Assembly (NCBI GenBank): GCA_019635585.1
Contig: JAHBZE010000002.1
Coordinates: 930,001 to 994,000, forward strand
Origin: Xanthobacteraceae bacterium
GTDB lineage: Bacteria > Pseudomonadota > Alphaproteobacteria > Rhizobiales > Xanthobacteraceae
Direction of reading: 5' to 3'
DNA: 64,000 bases
Shown here: piece by piece, positions 45,763-55,031 of the stretch
Numbering within the stretch: position 1 is the first letter of the stretch
Layout: each line of letters opens with the position of its first letter
Translations under genes and position numbers: made by a program
Notes under the pieces: generated by a model
The model's input: only the letters and a program-made list of their open reading frames with translations
Database searches by the model: none
Told to the model about the DNA's origin: nothing

Positions 45763-46227
45763 ATGCGCAGCCTCAAATCGATCGCCATTCTTCTTCTCGC
45801 CGGTTCCACGCTGCTCGCGCAGCCGGCCGCCGCCGCAAGCTGGCTGGAGATGAATTTCGGCCTGCTGCGCGGCCCCGGCTACGACGGCAATGTCCCGACC
45901 TGCGACTGGGGCCTCGGCACCATCTCGTCGCGTTTCAGCCAAAAGGAAAGCCGCTTCTGGGCGTCCGACGCGGTGATCGACGACTACGCCGACGTGCGCG
46001 AAGTGGCTTATCGCCCGTGGGGCGACAAGGTGATCCCGCGCCGCTACTGCGAGGCCAAAGCGCTGGTTTCGAGCGCCTCTTACGGAAAACAGGTCTGGAC
46101 CAAGGTCTATTACTCGATCGGGGAAGACACCGGCTTTGCCGGCTTCACCTGGGGCGTGAACTGGTGCGTGGTCGGCGCGGATCGCAACCTCGCTTACGCG
46201 CCGGACTGCAAACAGGCGAGACCGTAG
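45763..46227 (+). CDS. Secreted protein of unknown function
   Basis: 154 residues with a signal peptide (RSLKSIAILLLAGSTLLAQP). The mature part has aromatic-rich sequence (ASWLEMNFGLLRGPGYDG) and four cysteines: CDWGLGTISSRFSQ, PRRYCEAKAL, NWCVVGADR and PDCKQARP. The stop codon is only two bases before the RNase T2 start, so the two genes are cotranscribed. I recall similar proteins in Hyphomicrobiales without a function. It is probably periplasmic. Confidence 0.72.
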   Translation: MRSLKSIAILLLAGSTLLAQPAAAASWLEMNFGLLRGPGYDGNVPTCDWGLGTISSRFSQKESRFWASDAVIDDYADVREVAYRPWGDKVIPRRYCEAKALVSSASYGKQVWTKVYYSIGEDTGFAGFTWGVNWCVVGADRNLAYAPDCKQARP

Positions 46228-46229
46228 TC

Positions 46230-46877
46230 ATGCGCCGCGCGGCGCTCGCGCTGGCATTTCTTCTCACCGCTCTTCTTCCCGCCAACGCGCAGCGTTACGG
46301 CGAGCCGGGCCAGTTCGACTTCTATGTGCTTTCACTTTCTTGGTCGCCATCGTACTGCGAGACTGCGGGCAACCGCGCCGATCCCGCGCAGTGCCGCCGC
46401 GGCAAGCCGCTGAGCTTCGTCATTCACGGACTCTGGCCGCAACACGACCGCGGCTTTCCGCAGGACTGCTCCTACAATCCCCCGCGCGTCTCCGACCGTA
46501 CCATCAATTCCATGCTCGACATCATGCCGAGCCGCCGCCTCATCATCTACGAGTGGCGCAAACACGGCACCTGCTCCGGGCTTTCGCCGGAGGACTATTT
46601 CGCGCTGGTGCGCCGCGCTTTCGAGCGCGTAAAAATCCCGGCGCAGTTTGAACAAACCCATCAGTGGCAGACGGTTTCGCCGCCGGAGATCGAAAACGCC
46701 TTTCGCGTCGCCAATCCGAAACTCGAAGGCGACATGATCGCGGTCACCTGCGACCGGCGGCATCTGCGCGAAGTGCGGATCTGCATGAGCAAGGACCTCG
46801 AATTCCGCGCCTGTCCGCAGGTCGACCGTCAGGCCTGCCGCAATCCGAAAATCGCGCTGCCGCCGGTGCGCGGCTGA
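46230..46877 (+). CDS. Secreted ribonuclease T2
   Basis: 215 residues with a signal peptide (RRAALALAFLLTALLPANA). The two T2-family active-site motifs are IHGLWPQ (about 65-71, catalytic His-66) and YEWRKHGTC (about 107-115, with Glu, Lys and His). Several cysteines should form disulfides. It cleaves single-stranded RNA with little sequence preference in the periplasm, probably for nutrient salvage. It starts two bases after the 45763 gene and belongs to its operon. Confidence 0.93.
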   Translation: MRRAALALAFLLTALLPANAQRYGEPGQFDFYVLSLSWSPSYCETAGNRADPAQCRRGKPLSFVIHGLWPQHDRGFPQDCSYNPPRVSDRTINSMLDIMPSRRLIIYEWRKHGTCSGLSPEDYFALVRRAFERVKIPAQFEQTHQWQTVSPPEIENAFRVANPKLEGDMIAVTCDRRHLREVRICMSKDLEFRACPQVDRQACRNPKIALPPVRG

Positions 46878-46900
46878 CCAAGCTCACTTAAGATCCGGCG

Positions 46901-47728
46901 ATGAACTACCGGCACGGCTATCACGCCGGAAATTTCGCCGACGTTTTCAAGCACGCCGTGCTCGCACGCGTGCTTACGCTCATGGGCGCGAAGGAAGCGC
47001 CCTATCGTGCGATCGACACCCACGCAGGCGCAGGCCGCTACGCGCTCGACTCGCAACAGGCGCTCGCGACGGGCGAATTCAATGAAGGCATCCGCCGACT
47101 GCTCGGCAATCTTCCGCGCGGCGAGGCGCTCGAACTCCTGAAGCCTTATCTCGATGCCGTCGAAAAATACGCGCCTGCTTATCCGGGGTCGCCGTTGCTG
47201 ATGCAGGCGCTGGCCCGCCCGCAGGACGCGCTCGTGTTCTGCGAACTGCATCCGGAGGAACGCGCCAAGCTCGAGAAAGCCGTCGGCCGCGACCGCCGCG
47301 CGAAGTGCATGGCGCTCGACGGCTGGACCGCTTTGAAATCGCTGCTGCCGCCAAAGGAGCGGCGCGGCGTGATCCTGATCGACCCGCCCTACGAGGACCC
47401 CGCAGAATTCCGGCGCGCAGCCGAAGGCATCGAGGAGGCCAGGCGCCGCTTCGCCACCGGGGTCTATATCCTCTGGTATCCGGTAAAGAACCGGCACGAT
47501 ACCGACGCCGCGATCCGCCGCGTCCAGCGCGCGTCACCAAAACCTTCCCTTCGGCTCGAACTCGAGATTGCAAAACCGGTCGCCGACGGCCCGCTCACCG
47601 CCACGGGCCTGCTGATCCTGAACCCGCCGTGGAAGCTGAAAGAAGAGTGTGAGGTGATGCTGCCCGCCCTGCAGCACGCGCTCGGCGCTGCGGTTCGCGG
47701 CGCGGTACGGATCAGCGAAACCGGATAG
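46901..47728 (+). CDS. rlmJ: 23S rRNA (adenine-2030-N6)-methyltransferase
   Basis: 275 residues, normal length. RlmJ methylates A2030 of 23S rRNA with S-adenosylmethionine. The start YRHGYHAGNFADVFKHAVLA, the motif IDTHAGAGRYALD and the catalytic IDPPYEDPAEFRR (a DPPY motif IV) match the family (formerly YhiR). A non-essential housekeeping enzyme acting on deproteinised or early-assembly rRNA. It is followed by a cold-shock protein after 94 bases. Confidence 0.94.
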   Translation: MNYRHGYHAGNFADVFKHAVLARVLTLMGAKEAPYRAIDTHAGAGRYALDSQQALATGEFNEGIRRLLGNLPRGEALELLKPYLDAVEKYAPAYPGSPLLMQALARPQDALVFCELHPEERAKLEKAVGRDRRAKCMALDGWTALKSLLPPKERRGVILIDPPYEDPAEFRRAAEGIEEARRRFATGVYILWYPVKNRHDTDAAIRRVQRASPKPSLRLELEIAKPVADGPLTATGLLILNPPWKLKEECEVMLPALQHALGAAVRGAVRISETG

Positions 47729-47822
47729 CTGCTGCTTTTCAAGGCAGAGGGTTTCGCCTACGCTTTCGGCCGGGAAGAGAGAGCCGCGAATAAGCGGCCG
47801 CAAATAGCAGGGGAGAAGAAAT

Positions 47823-48038
47823 ATGCCGACTGTCGGCACCGTGAAGTTTTTCAACAGCGAAAAGGGCTATGGCTTCATCAAGCCCGATGACGGCGGGCGC
47901 GACGTTTTCGTCCACGTTTCGGCGGTAACGAGCTCCGGGCTCGGCACATTGAATGAAGGGCAACGCGTCTCGTTCGAGATCGAGCCGGACAAGCGCGGCA
48001 AGGGGCCAAAAGCGGTAAATCTTCAGAACGCCAGTTGA
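47823..48038 (+). CDS. Cold-shock protein (Csp family)
   Basis: 71 residues. RNP-1 and RNP-2 are visible as KGYGFIKPD and VFVHVSAV. The protein is an RNA/single-stranded-DNA chaperone of the OB fold. A strong purine-rich ribosome-binding site (ggggagaag) precedes the ATG. The leader of about 94 bases is short for a cold-regulated csp. Immediately after its stop lies a long hairpin that covers the start codon of the downstream GST. Confidence 0.96.
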   Translation: MPTVGTVKFFNSEKGYGFIKPDDGGRDVFVHVSAVTSSGLGTLNEGQRVSFEIEPDKRGKGPKAVNLQNAS

Positions 48039-48046
48039 TCGGACCG

Positions 48047-48088
48047 GAACTGCGTACGATAAGTACGAATGCTTATCTTACGCAGTTC
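48047..48088 (+). promoter_or_regulatory. Long hairpin covering the GST start codon
   Basis: gaactgcgta, c, gataag (48047-48063) pairs with cttatc, t, tacgcagttc (48072-48088): 16 base pairs with one mismatch. The eight-base loop tacgaatg contains the first two bases of the GST ATG, and the third base begins the 3' arm. The right arm is coding (Leu-Ile-Leu-Arg-Ser-Ser). No good Shine-Dalgarno sequence precedes the ATG. It could gate translation or allow loop-based initiation; the sequence alone cannot decide. Confidence 0.7.
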
Positions 48089-48674
48089 TCCGCCCTCTCC
48101 GTTCGGGCGCAAAATCAAGATCGCGGCGGCCCTGCTCGGTTTGAGCGACCGCATCAAGATCGAAGTCACCGACACCAACGACCCGTCGGATACGATCCGC
48201 AAGCAGAACCCGCTCGGGAAAATCCCCGCGCTGATTCTGGAGGACGGCTCTGTGCTGTTCGATTCTCCGGTTATCCTGGAATATCTCGACAGCCTCGCCG
48301 GCGGCGGAAAGATCATTCCGCGCGAGGGCAAGGCGCGCTGGGACACGTTGCGTCTGCATGCGACCGCCGACGGCGTCATGGATGCGGCTCTCCTCCAGGT
48401 TTACGAAAAACGTTTCCGCCCCGAGGAGCATTGGGTCGCGAAGTGGACCGACTATCAGGCGGAGAAAGTTGCGCGCGCACTCGGCGTGCTGGAAGCGAGC
48501 CCACCGTCCCTGCCCGCGACGCCCGACATCGGTCACATCGCACTCGCTTGCGCGCTCGGTTATCTCGATCTGCGCTTCGAGGGAAAATGGCGCGCGAATT
48601 ATCCGAAGCTCGTCGCATGGCTCGATGATTTCGCGGCCAAAGTCCCGGCCTTCGAAAAAACCAAAGCGCACTGA
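48069..48674 (+). CDS. Glutathione S-transferase-like protein
   Basis: 201 residues. The thioredoxin-like N-terminal domain is seen in LILRSSPPSPFGRKIKIAAA, where SPF is the active-site loop, and NPLGKIPALILEDGSVLFDS is the glutathione-binding Ser/Asn region; the rest is the helical domain. Related to the YfcG/YibF-like group by impression. The first six codons are part of a hairpin whose loop holds the ATG. No partner gene clarifies its substrate. A bidirectional terminator lies after it. Confidence 0.9.
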   Translation: MLILRSSPPSPFGRKIKIAAALLGLSDRIKIEVTDTNDPSDTIRKQNPLGKIPALILEDGSVLFDSPVILEYLDSLAGGGKIIPREGKARWDTLRLHATADGVMDAALLQVYEKRFRPEEHWVAKWTDYQAEKVARALGVLEASPPSLPATPDIGHIALACALGYLDLRFEGKWRANYPKLVAWLDDFAAKVPAFEKTKAH

Positions 48675-48692
48675 GACCCGCGCACAAAAATA

Positions 48693-48722
48693 AAAAACCC
48701 CGGACCGAAGTCCGGGGTTTTT
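48693..48722. terminator. Bidirectional intrinsic terminator
   Basis: aaaaaccccggac and gtccggggttttt flank a cgaa loop. It separates the plus-strand GST from the minus-strand outer-membrane protein, and works in both directions. Confidence 0.9.
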
Positions 48723-48744
48723 CTTATCTTGAATTCGGTTCGGC

Positions 48745-49329
48745 TTAGTAGCCGAAGCGATAGTTCAGGCCGACCTTGACGGTCGAGGCGTCGGTGTTGC
48801 CGAGCGTCGTGGTGTTGTCGAAGTTGTAGTACATGTACTCAACCTTCGCCGACCAAGCCGGAGCGAACGCCCATTCGATACCAGCACCAAGCGCATAGCC
48901 GGTGTCGGTGTCGTGGAAGCCGGCAACCGCGCTGCGGTTCCAAGCAAGACCGCCCGTGCCGTACAGCATCGTGCGATCCCAGGTGTAGCCGACGCGAGCG
49001 CGCAGCGTACCGAGGTAGTCGATGTGCGCCGGGAAGGCGTTGTTCATGTCGGTACCGCTGATGTCAGCTTCGACGCCGAACACCCAGTTGCGGCTGAGCT
49101 GCCAGTTGTAGCCGGTCTGCAGACCGCCGAGGAAGCCATCGACGTTGCCGAGAGCGGTGTCGCTCCAGCCATAACCGACGTGACCACCGAAGTAGAAACC
49201 GGTCCAGTTGAACACCGGCGCCGGAGCGGCCTTGTAGACCGGGCCGCGGACCGGCATGTCAGCGGCGGAAGCGGGAGCCGCAGCGAGCAGCGCAGCAAGC
49301 GCGACGCCGGAGAGCAGGATCTTCTTCAT
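48745..49329 (-). CDS. Outer-membrane beta-barrel protein (Omp25/RopB-like)
   Basis: 194 residues. The signal peptide (KKILLSGVALAALLAAAPAS) is cut before ADMPVRGPV, followed by the family motif FNWTGFYFGGHVGYGWSDTA and eight probable beta strands (DYLGTLRARVGYTWDRTMLY). The C-terminal VKVGLNYRFGY has the aromatic end needed for outer-membrane insertion. Abundant surface protein in this order. The ATG at 49329 is used, with AAGGA ahead; an earlier ATG is nine bases upstream. A paralogue lies 276 bases further upstream on the strand. Confidence 0.93.
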   Translation of the reverse strand: MKKILLSGVALAALLAAAPASAADMPVRGPVYKAAPAPVFNWTGFYFGGHVGYGWSDTALGNVDGFLGGLQTGYNWQLSRNWVFGVEADISGTDMNNAFPAHIDYLGTLRARVGYTWDRTMLYGTGGLAWNRSAVAGFHDTDTGYALGAGIEWAFAPAWSAKVEYMYYNFDNTTTLGNTDASTVKVGLNYRFGY

Positions 49330-49605
49330 TTTGACCATCCTTGATTCACAGACTTAGAAAACAACGCCCCCACCAAGGAGGCCAGTTGGTCGCTTAAGTT
49401 CGCGTCGGTTTAACGCCAAGCCCGCCGAAAAACTATGCCTTTTCAGCAACACCGCACCGAAAAGGCGGTACCAGAATATGGCGGAAACCGGACACGAATT
49501 CGTCGATTAAGTGGACCATCACGAAAACGCTGCGTCTTGCGACGGGTTCCAATACGCGACGTTTATTTCAAAAGTTCCATTTCGTTTGTTTGCTTTGAAT
49601 CAAAT

Positions 49606-50211
49606 TTAGAAACGATAGTTCACACCGGCACGCAGCAGACTCGAACTGAAGCCCACGCCCACCGGACCGCCAATGGTCTGGTAAGTCCGGCTGCCGAAAT
49701 CCGTATAGAGATATTCGAGCCGCGCACTGATATTCGGTGCGATCATGCCTTCTATGCCGAAACCGAGTGCGTAGCCGTAATGAGTCTGATCGTTCGACAG
49801 CCCGGCGACGCGCAGATCACCGCCCGCATAAGCGAAGCCACCGGTTGCGTAGAGCAGCACGCGATCGAACGCGTAGCCCAGGCGGCCGCGCAGTGTGCCG
49901 ATGTAATCGGCCGAGAAAAATCCGCTGGTAGTCCCGCCGTCGATACCGGTGATCGTTATGTCGGTTTCGGCGCCGAAAGTCAGACCGCTTACGAGCTGAT
50001 AGTTGTAGCCGATCTGGCCGCCGATCGCGTAACCGGAGATATCCGAACGGTTGGCGTCGCCCCAGCCCCAACCCGTGTTCAGGCCGGCATAGAAGCCAGT
50101 CCAGTTGAACAAGTTCTGATAAACCTGGGGGGAATTGTTGTAGCGCGGCAGGTCGCCCGCGTAAGCGGGTGCCGCGACGAACAATGCCGCTGCCAGGATT
50201 ACTTTCTTCAC
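49606..50211 (-). CDS. Outer-membrane beta-barrel protein, paralogue
   Basis: 201 residues with a signal peptide (KKVILAAALFVAAPAYAGDL). The motif NWTGFYAGLNTGWGWGDANR and DYIGTLRGRLGYAFDRVLLY match the 48745 gene, and the C-terminus LLRAGVNYRF ends in phenylalanine. The two barrel genes are tandem paralogues separated by an A+T-rich gap with promoter-like sequence. Function is probably structural or as a small-solute channel; not established. Confidence 0.92.
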   Translation of the reverse strand: MKKVILAAALFVAAPAYAGDLPRYNNSPQVYQNLFNWTGFYAGLNTGWGWGDANRSDISGYAIGGQIGYNYQLVSGLTFGAETDITITGIDGGTTSGFFSADYIGTLRGRLGYAFDRVLLYATGGFAYAGGDLRVAGLSNDQTHYGYALGFGIEGMIAPNISARLEYLYTDFGSRTYQTIGGPVGVGFSSSLLRAGVNYRF

Positions 50212-50451
50212 GACCGGCCTCCTCCGCGGTGAGCGGAATAAAATGCTTTCCGGAGAACGATAAAGTTTTAAGAAAATTGAGTGGTTAACCGCCGTTAGGA
50301 AGCGCGGGCTTCTTCGCTCACGTACCTAACAAAGGGTAAAAATCGGCCCTCTTGCGGTAGTCCCCGGACCGAAACGTGATCCTTTTCCGCCGGGCCGGAG
50401 GCGAAAGTTCCCGCGCTGGCCGGATGCGCCTCGAAACCCTATTTTGCCGCC

Positions 50452-52482
50452 ATGCCCCGCGAAAAAGCCGCACCGGACGAAGAACTCGAGCGCAAGATCG
50501 AGGAAGAAGAAGGTCTGATCGGCGCCGCGCCGGATGAAGCCGAGGACGACGATCCGGCGCCCATTATCGAAACCTCGCCCGAGGACGACAGCGAGCCGGA
50601 AATTGGACCGCTGCAAAAAGGCCGCGAAGCAATCCAGCGCTTTGCCAAGCTCGCGCCCGAAGCGCCCGGCGTGTACCGGATGATCGACGCGCAAGGCACC
50701 GTGCTCTACGTCGGCAAGGCGAAGAATATCCGCAAGCGCGTCACTTCTTATACGCGGCCCGACGGACACACGAACCGCATCGCGCGCATGATCGCGGCGA
50801 CTGTCACGATGGAATTCGTGACCACGAGCACGGAGCCCGAAGCGCTGCTGCTCGAAGCGAACCTCATCAAGCGGTTTCGTCCCTTCTACAATGTACTGCT
50901 ACGCGACGATAAGTCGTTTCCTTATATTCTGCTGACTTCCGGCCATCCCGCGCCTGCGATCGCGAAACATCGCGGCGCGCGCAACCGCCCCGGCGATTTC
51001 TTCGGCCCTTTTGCTTCCGCGGGCTCGGTGAACCGCACGATTACCGCGCTCGAGCGCGCGTTCTTCCTGCGCTCCTGTTCGGACTCCGTTTATGAAAGCC
51101 GCACGCGGCCCTGCCTTCTGTTTCAGATCAAGCGCTGCTCCGCGCCCTGCACCGGCGAGATCGCACTCGACGATTACAACCGGCTGGTCGGTCAGGCGCG
51201 CGACTTTCTTTGCGGCAAGAGCACCGCGATCAAAGACACGCTGCTCGCGGAAATGCAGACGGCTTCCGAAGCGCAAGATTACGAGAAGGCCGCCGTCATC
51301 CGCGACCGCATGGCCGCGCTTTCGTTGATCCAGTCGCAGCACGGCGTGCATCCGCGCAATGTCGAGGAAGCGGACGTCTTCGCGATTTTCCAGCAGGGCG
51401 GAATCAGTTGCATCCAGAGCTTCTTCATCCGCAATCACCAGAACTGGGGCAATCGCGCGCATTTTCCGCGCGCCGACAAATCGCTCGAAGCCGGTGAAGT
51501 GCTCGGCTCGTTCCTCGCACAGTTCTACGACGGCAAGCCGGTACCGCGCGCGATCATCCTCTCGCACGACGTGCCGGACCAGAATGTCCTTGCCGAAGCG
51601 CTCTCGACGCGGGCCGACCGCAAGGTCGAAATCGTGGTGCCGAAGCGCGGCGAAAAGTACGAGTTGATCGATCATGCGATCCGCAACGCGCGCGAGGCGA
51701 TCGAGCGGCAGCTTGCGGAATCGTCTTCACAGCTACGCCTGCTGAAAAGTCTCGGCGAGCTACTGCAGCTTCCGCATCCACCGAAACGGATCGAAGTCTA
51801 CGACAACAGCCATATCATGGGCACGAACGCCGTCGGTGCGATGATCGTCGCCGGACCGGAAGGCTTCGCCAAAAACCAGTATCGCAAGTTCAACATCAAG
51901 TCGCCGGAGACCAAAGCCGGCGACGACACCGGCATGATGCGCGAGGTACTCAAACGCCGCTTCAAGCGGCTGGTGGAAGAAAATCCGCGCACGCATCGCG
52001 ATCCGGTGGCGGAGACCGCGGGTGACACACCTTGGCCCGATCTCGTGATCGTGGACGGCGGCCTGCCGCAACTCACCGCCGCGCGCGAAACGATGGAAGA
52101 AGTCGGCATCGGCGACGTTCCGCTGCTCGCCGTCGCGAAGGGGCTCGAACGCGAATCCGGGCGCGAGCTTTTTCATATCCGGGGCCGTGAGCCGTTCCGC
52201 CTGCCGCCGCGCGATCCCGTACTCTATTTCGTCGAGCGGCTGCGCGATGAGGCGCACCGCTTCGCGATCGGCTCGCACCGCACGCGCCGGAGCAAGGACA
52301 TCGGCACCACCGGCTTGCAGGAAATCCCGGGCGTCGGCCCGTCGCGCAAGCGCGCGCTTCTGCATCACTTCGGAACCCTGAAGGCGATCGAGCAGGCATC
52401 GCTTTCCGACCTCGAAACCGTGCCCGGCATCGACGCGCGGCTCGCCAAAGCGGTCTATGATTACTTCCATGCAGGCGGCTGA
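50452..52482 (+). CDS. uvrC: UvrABC excinuclease subunit C
   Basis: 676 residues. UvrC makes the 3' and 5' incisions next to damaged DNA. The GIY-YIG nuclease starts [20 protein letters not shown] near residue 73, the UVR domain ([20 protein letters not shown]) is in the middle, and the RNase-H-like second nuclease and the C-terminal helix-hairpin-helix ([20 protein letters not shown]) follow. The first 70 acidic residues are a lineage extension. It is followed by pgsA, moaD and moaE on the same strand. Confidence 0.97.
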   Translation: MPREKAAPDEELERKIEEEEGLIGAAPDEAEDDDPAPIIETSPEDDSEPEIGPLQKGREAIQRFAKLAPEAPGVYRMIDAQGTVLYVGKAKNIRKRVTSYTRPDGHTNRIARMIAATVTMEFVTTSTEPEALLLEANLIKRFRPFYNVLLRDDKSFPYILLTSGHPAPAIAKHRGARNRPGDFFGPFASAGSVNRTITALERAFFLRSCSDSVYESRTRPCLLFQIKRCSAPCTGEIALDDYNRLVGQARDFLCGKSTAIKDTLLAEMQTASEAQDYEKAAVIRDRMAALSLIQSQHGVHPRNVEEADVFAIFQQGGISCIQSFFIRNHQNWGNRAHFPRADKSLEAGEVLGSFLAQFYDGKPVPRAIILSHDVPDQNVLAEALSTRADRKVEIVVPKRGEKYELIDHAIRNAREAIERQLAESSSQLRLLKSLGELLQLPHPPKRIEVYDNSHIMGTNAVGAMIVAGPEGFAKNQYRKFNIKSPETKAGDDTGMMREVLKRRFKRLVEENPRTHRDPVAETAGDTPWPDLVIVDGGLPQLTAARETMEEVGIGDVPLLAVAKGLERESGRELFHIRGREPFRLPPRDPVLYFVERLRDEAHRFAIGSHRTRRSKDIGTTGLQEIPGVGPSRKRALLHHFGTLKAIEQASLSDLETVPGIDARLAKAVYDYFHAGG

Positions 52483-52554
52483 ACGCAGCTTCGCGCGATG
52501 CCGCATTGACGCCACCGGACGAGAGTGGCTTGCTTGCCCGGAACGGAAAAACGG

Positions 52555-53178
52555 ATGAATCGGACGACGCCAACCGCCGCACCTGTCACGCCCACCAAGG
52601 GCGCTTCGGCGTGGAGTTTCGCGAATATCCTGACTTACGGGCGCATCGCCGCGGTGCCTGCAGTCGCAGCCTGCCTGTTCGGCATTGCCGTTCTCGACGG
52701 CGGTTTGTGGCTGCGCTGGGTGGCGCTCGCGATCTACGTCATCGCCGCGATCACCGATTATCTCGACGGCTGGGTTGCGCGCGCCTACGGCCAATTCTCG
52801 AAACTCGGCCGCATGCTCGATCCGATCGCGGACAAACTGCTGGTTTCGTCCTGTCTGCTGATGCTCGCTGCCGACGGCACCATCCGCGGCTGGGCGTTGT
52901 GGGCTGCGATCATCATTCTCTGCCGCGAAATTCTGGTCTCCGGCCTGCGCGAGTATCTCGCCGAATTGCGCGTGAGCGTTCCGGTCACCAATCTCGCCAA
53001 GTGGAAGACCATGATGCAACTCGTCGCCATCGGCTTCCTGATCGCGGGCGATGCCGGCGACCGTGTGCTGCCTTACACTTCGCTGATCGGCGCGACCCTG
53101 CTCTGGATTTCCGCGTTGCTCACGCTTTACACCGGCTACGATTATTTCCGTGCCGGCTCCAAGCATCTCGTTGAGTAA
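52555..53178 (+). CDS. pgsA: CDP-diacylglycerol-glycerol-3-phosphate 3-phosphatidyltransferase
   Basis: 207 residues with about five membrane helices. It makes phosphatidylglycerophosphate, the precursor of phosphatidylglycerol and cardiolipin. The full CDP-alcohol phosphotransferase motif D-G-x2-A-R-x8-G-x3-D-x3-D is present at Asp-71 to Asp-93 (DGWVARAYGQFSKLGRMLDP, then IAD). The ATG at 52555 is preferred to a GTG at 52525. It is one base before moaD starts, in a uvrC-pgsA-moaD-moaE order common in alphaproteobacteria. Confidence 0.96.
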   Translation: MNRTTPTAAPVTPTKGASAWSFANILTYGRIAAVPAVAACLFGIAVLDGGLWLRWVALAIYVIAAITDYLDGWVARAYGQFSKLGRMLDPIADKLLVSSCLLMLAADGTIRGWALWAAIIILCREILVSGLREYLAELRVSVPVTNLAKWKTMMQLVAIGFLIAGDAGDRVLPYTSLIGATLLWISALLTLYTGYDYFRAGSKHLVE

Positions 53179-53179
53179 A

Positions 53180-53431
53180 ATGAAAATCGTCTATTTCGCC
53201 TGGCTGCGCGAGCGGCTGAACAAGACCGAGGAGGATGTCGAAATCCCCGCCTCGGTGCAGACGATTGGCGACCTGATGCAATGGCTGAAGTCGCGCGGCG
53301 AGGAATACGAATATGCCTTCGACAATCCGAAGGTAATCCGCGCCGCGATCGATAAGACCCATGTGCAGCCCGGCGCGAAAATCGCGGGCGCGAGCGAGAT
53401 CGCGTTCTTCCCGCCGATGACGGGCGGCTGA
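53180..53431 (+). CDS. moaD: Molybdopterin synthase sulfur carrier subunit
   Basis: 83 residues of ubiquitin-like fold ending Gly-Gly (FFPPMTGG), where sulfur is carried as a thiocarboxylate. It starts VYFAWLRERLNKTEEDVEIP. It partners with MoaE, five bases downstream, to convert cyclic pyranopterin monophosphate to molybdopterin. MsrP in this window is one likely cofactor user. Confidence 0.95.
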   Translation: MKIVYFAWLRERLNKTEEDVEIPASVQTIGDLMQWLKSRGEEYEYAFDNPKVIRAAIDKTHVQPGAKIAGASEIAFFPPMTGG

Positions 53432-53435
53432 TCCG

Positions 53436-53894
53436 ATGAGCGGCGAAACCGTCCGCATCACGCTCGAACCCATCGAGACCGACAAAGAGTCGAAGGCTGC
53501 CGCGGCATCTGCCGGCAATGCCGGCGCGCTCGTGACTTTCTCCGGCATCTGCCGCGCCGACGAAAAAGGCGAGGAAATCTCCGCACTGTTTCTCGAGCAT
53601 TATCCGGGCATGGCTGAGCAGGAGATTTCCGCGCATGTCGAAGAGGCCAAGCGTCGCTGGCCGCTGCTTGCCGCGCGCGTGGTGCATCGGGTCGGCCGCA
53701 TCGAACCCGGCGAAACCATCGTCTTCGTCGCCACCGCATCGGCGCATCGCGAAACCGCTTTTCAGGCCGCCGAGTTCATCATGGATTATCTGAAGTCCTC
53801 CGCACCGTTCTGGAAACGCACCGAAGGCGGCAAGCGCGAAGCCTGGGTCGAAGCGAATGAGAAGGACGAACGAGCGCTCGATCGCTGGAAATAA
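53436..53894 (+). CDS. moaE: Molybdopterin synthase catalytic subunit
   Basis: 152 residues. MoaE binds the MoaD C-terminus and inserts two sulfurs into precursor Z. The conserved segments VVHRVGRIEPGETIVFVATA, SAHRETAFQAAEFIMDYLKS and the lysine region FWKRTEGGKREAW match the family. It starts 4 bases after moaD and ends before a hairpin that also terminates the convergent ilvE gene. Confidence 0.96.
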   Translation: MSGETVRITLEPIETDKESKAAAASAGNAGALVTFSGICRADEKGEEISALFLEHYPGMAEQEISAHVEEAKRRWPLLAARVVHRVGRIEPGETIVFVATASAHRETAFQAAEFIMDYLKSSAPFWKRTEGGKREAWVEANEKDERALDRWK

Positions 53895-53895
53895 A

Positions 53896-53921
53896 AACGC
53901 GGCGGAGTGACCCGCCGCGTT
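53896..53921. terminator. Bidirectional terminator between moaE and ilvE
   Basis: aacgcggcgg and ccgccgcgtt flank a short loop (53896-53921). On the minus strand it is followed by tttttattt, which is a good terminator for ilvE; on the plus strand the trailing sequence is weaker. Confidence 0.75.
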
Positions 53922-53943
53922 AATCAATTCAATCGCGAAATTC

Positions 53944-54831
53944 TTACGCCGCCTTCTGCTTCGGCTGCACCGCGGCGGTGTAGTCGTCCATCAGCGTCTG
54001 CGTGATCTTGGACGGCGTGAACTTCCACTGGCCGATTTCGGAAACCGGCGTCACTTCCGCCGCCGTGCCGGTGATGAAGCACTCGCTGAAGCCCGCGAGC
54101 TCTTCCGGCTTGATGTGCCGCTCGATCACTTCATAGCCGCGCTGCTTCGCGAGGCCGACCACCGTGCGGCGCGTGATGCCGTCGAGAAAACAATCCGGCG
54201 TCGGCGTGTGCAGCTTGCCGTCCTGCACGAAGAACATGTTCGCGCCGGTGCACTCCGCGACGAAACCGCGATAGTCGTACATCATCGCGTCTGCATAGCC
54301 CTTACGCTCGGCTTTGTGCTTCGAAATCGTGCAGATCATGTAGAGGCCCGCGGCCTTCGCCTTGCACGGGATCGTCGCCGGATCGGGGCGGCGATAATCT
54401 GCGACATCCAGGCGGATGCCCTTCATCTTCTCCGCCGGATCGAAATAGCTCGGCCATTCCCAGGTCGCGATCGCGAGATGGATTTTGTTGTGCTGTGCCG
54501 AAACGCCCATCATCTCCGAGCCGCGCCATGCGACCGGGCGCACATAGGCGTCCTTCTGGCCGTTGGTTTTCAGCACCAGCGCCTTGGCTTCGTCGATTTC
54601 CGCGACCGAGTACGGGATTTCGAAGTCGAGCAGTTCGCCCGACTTCCTGAGCCGCTCGCTATGCTCGGTGCTCTTGAAGATTTCGCCGCCGTAGGCGCGC
54701 TCGCCTTCGAACACGCAGCTCGCGTAATGCAGGCCATGCGACAGGACGTGAAGGTTCGCGCTTTCCCACGGCACCAGTTGGCCGTCGTACCAGATTTTTC
54801 CTGGACGTTTGTCGAAAGGTTCACCGGCCAT
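53944..54831 (-). CDS. ilvE: Branched-chain amino-acid aminotransferase
   Basis: 295 residues. A class IV PLP aminotransferase, last step of leucine, isoleucine and valine synthesis. The signature lines are LHVLSHGLHYASCVFEGERA, AKAAGLYMICTISKHKAERK with the Schiff-base lysine, and FFVQDGKLHTPTPDCFLDGI. The ATG at 54831 is preceded by GGAG eight bases upstream; the reading frame is open 22 codons further up. It is divergent from the MarR-family gene. Confidence 0.95.
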   Translation of the reverse strand: MAGEPFDKRPGKIWYDGQLVPWESANLHVLSHGLHYASCVFEGERAYGGEIFKSTEHSERLRKSGELLDFEIPYSVAEIDEAKALVLKTNGQKDAYVRPVAWRGSEMMGVSAQHNKIHLAIATWEWPSYFDPAEKMKGIRLDVADYRRPDPATIPCKAKAAGLYMICTISKHKAERKGYADAMMYDYRGFVAECTGANMFFVQDGKLHTPTPDCFLDGITRRTVVGLAKQRGYEVIERHIKPEELAGFSECFITGTAAEVTPVSEIGQWKFTPSKITQTLMDDYTAAVQPKQKAA

Positions 54832-55031
54832 GGCGTTGCTCCTCACTCGCGAGCCGCTCTCGGCTCTCTTTCCGGGTTTTGCCTCACCAGCCAACACCCG
54901 TTATGTTTGCGGCCAATGAGAGCGGTTCTGTCTGCTTCGCGCAATGATCGTAACGCGGCCACCGGCCCTTTTGGTACGATCCTTTCGCGAAAGCGGCACT
55001 CTCGGTAACAATCAGACGAAAATAAGTCAAT

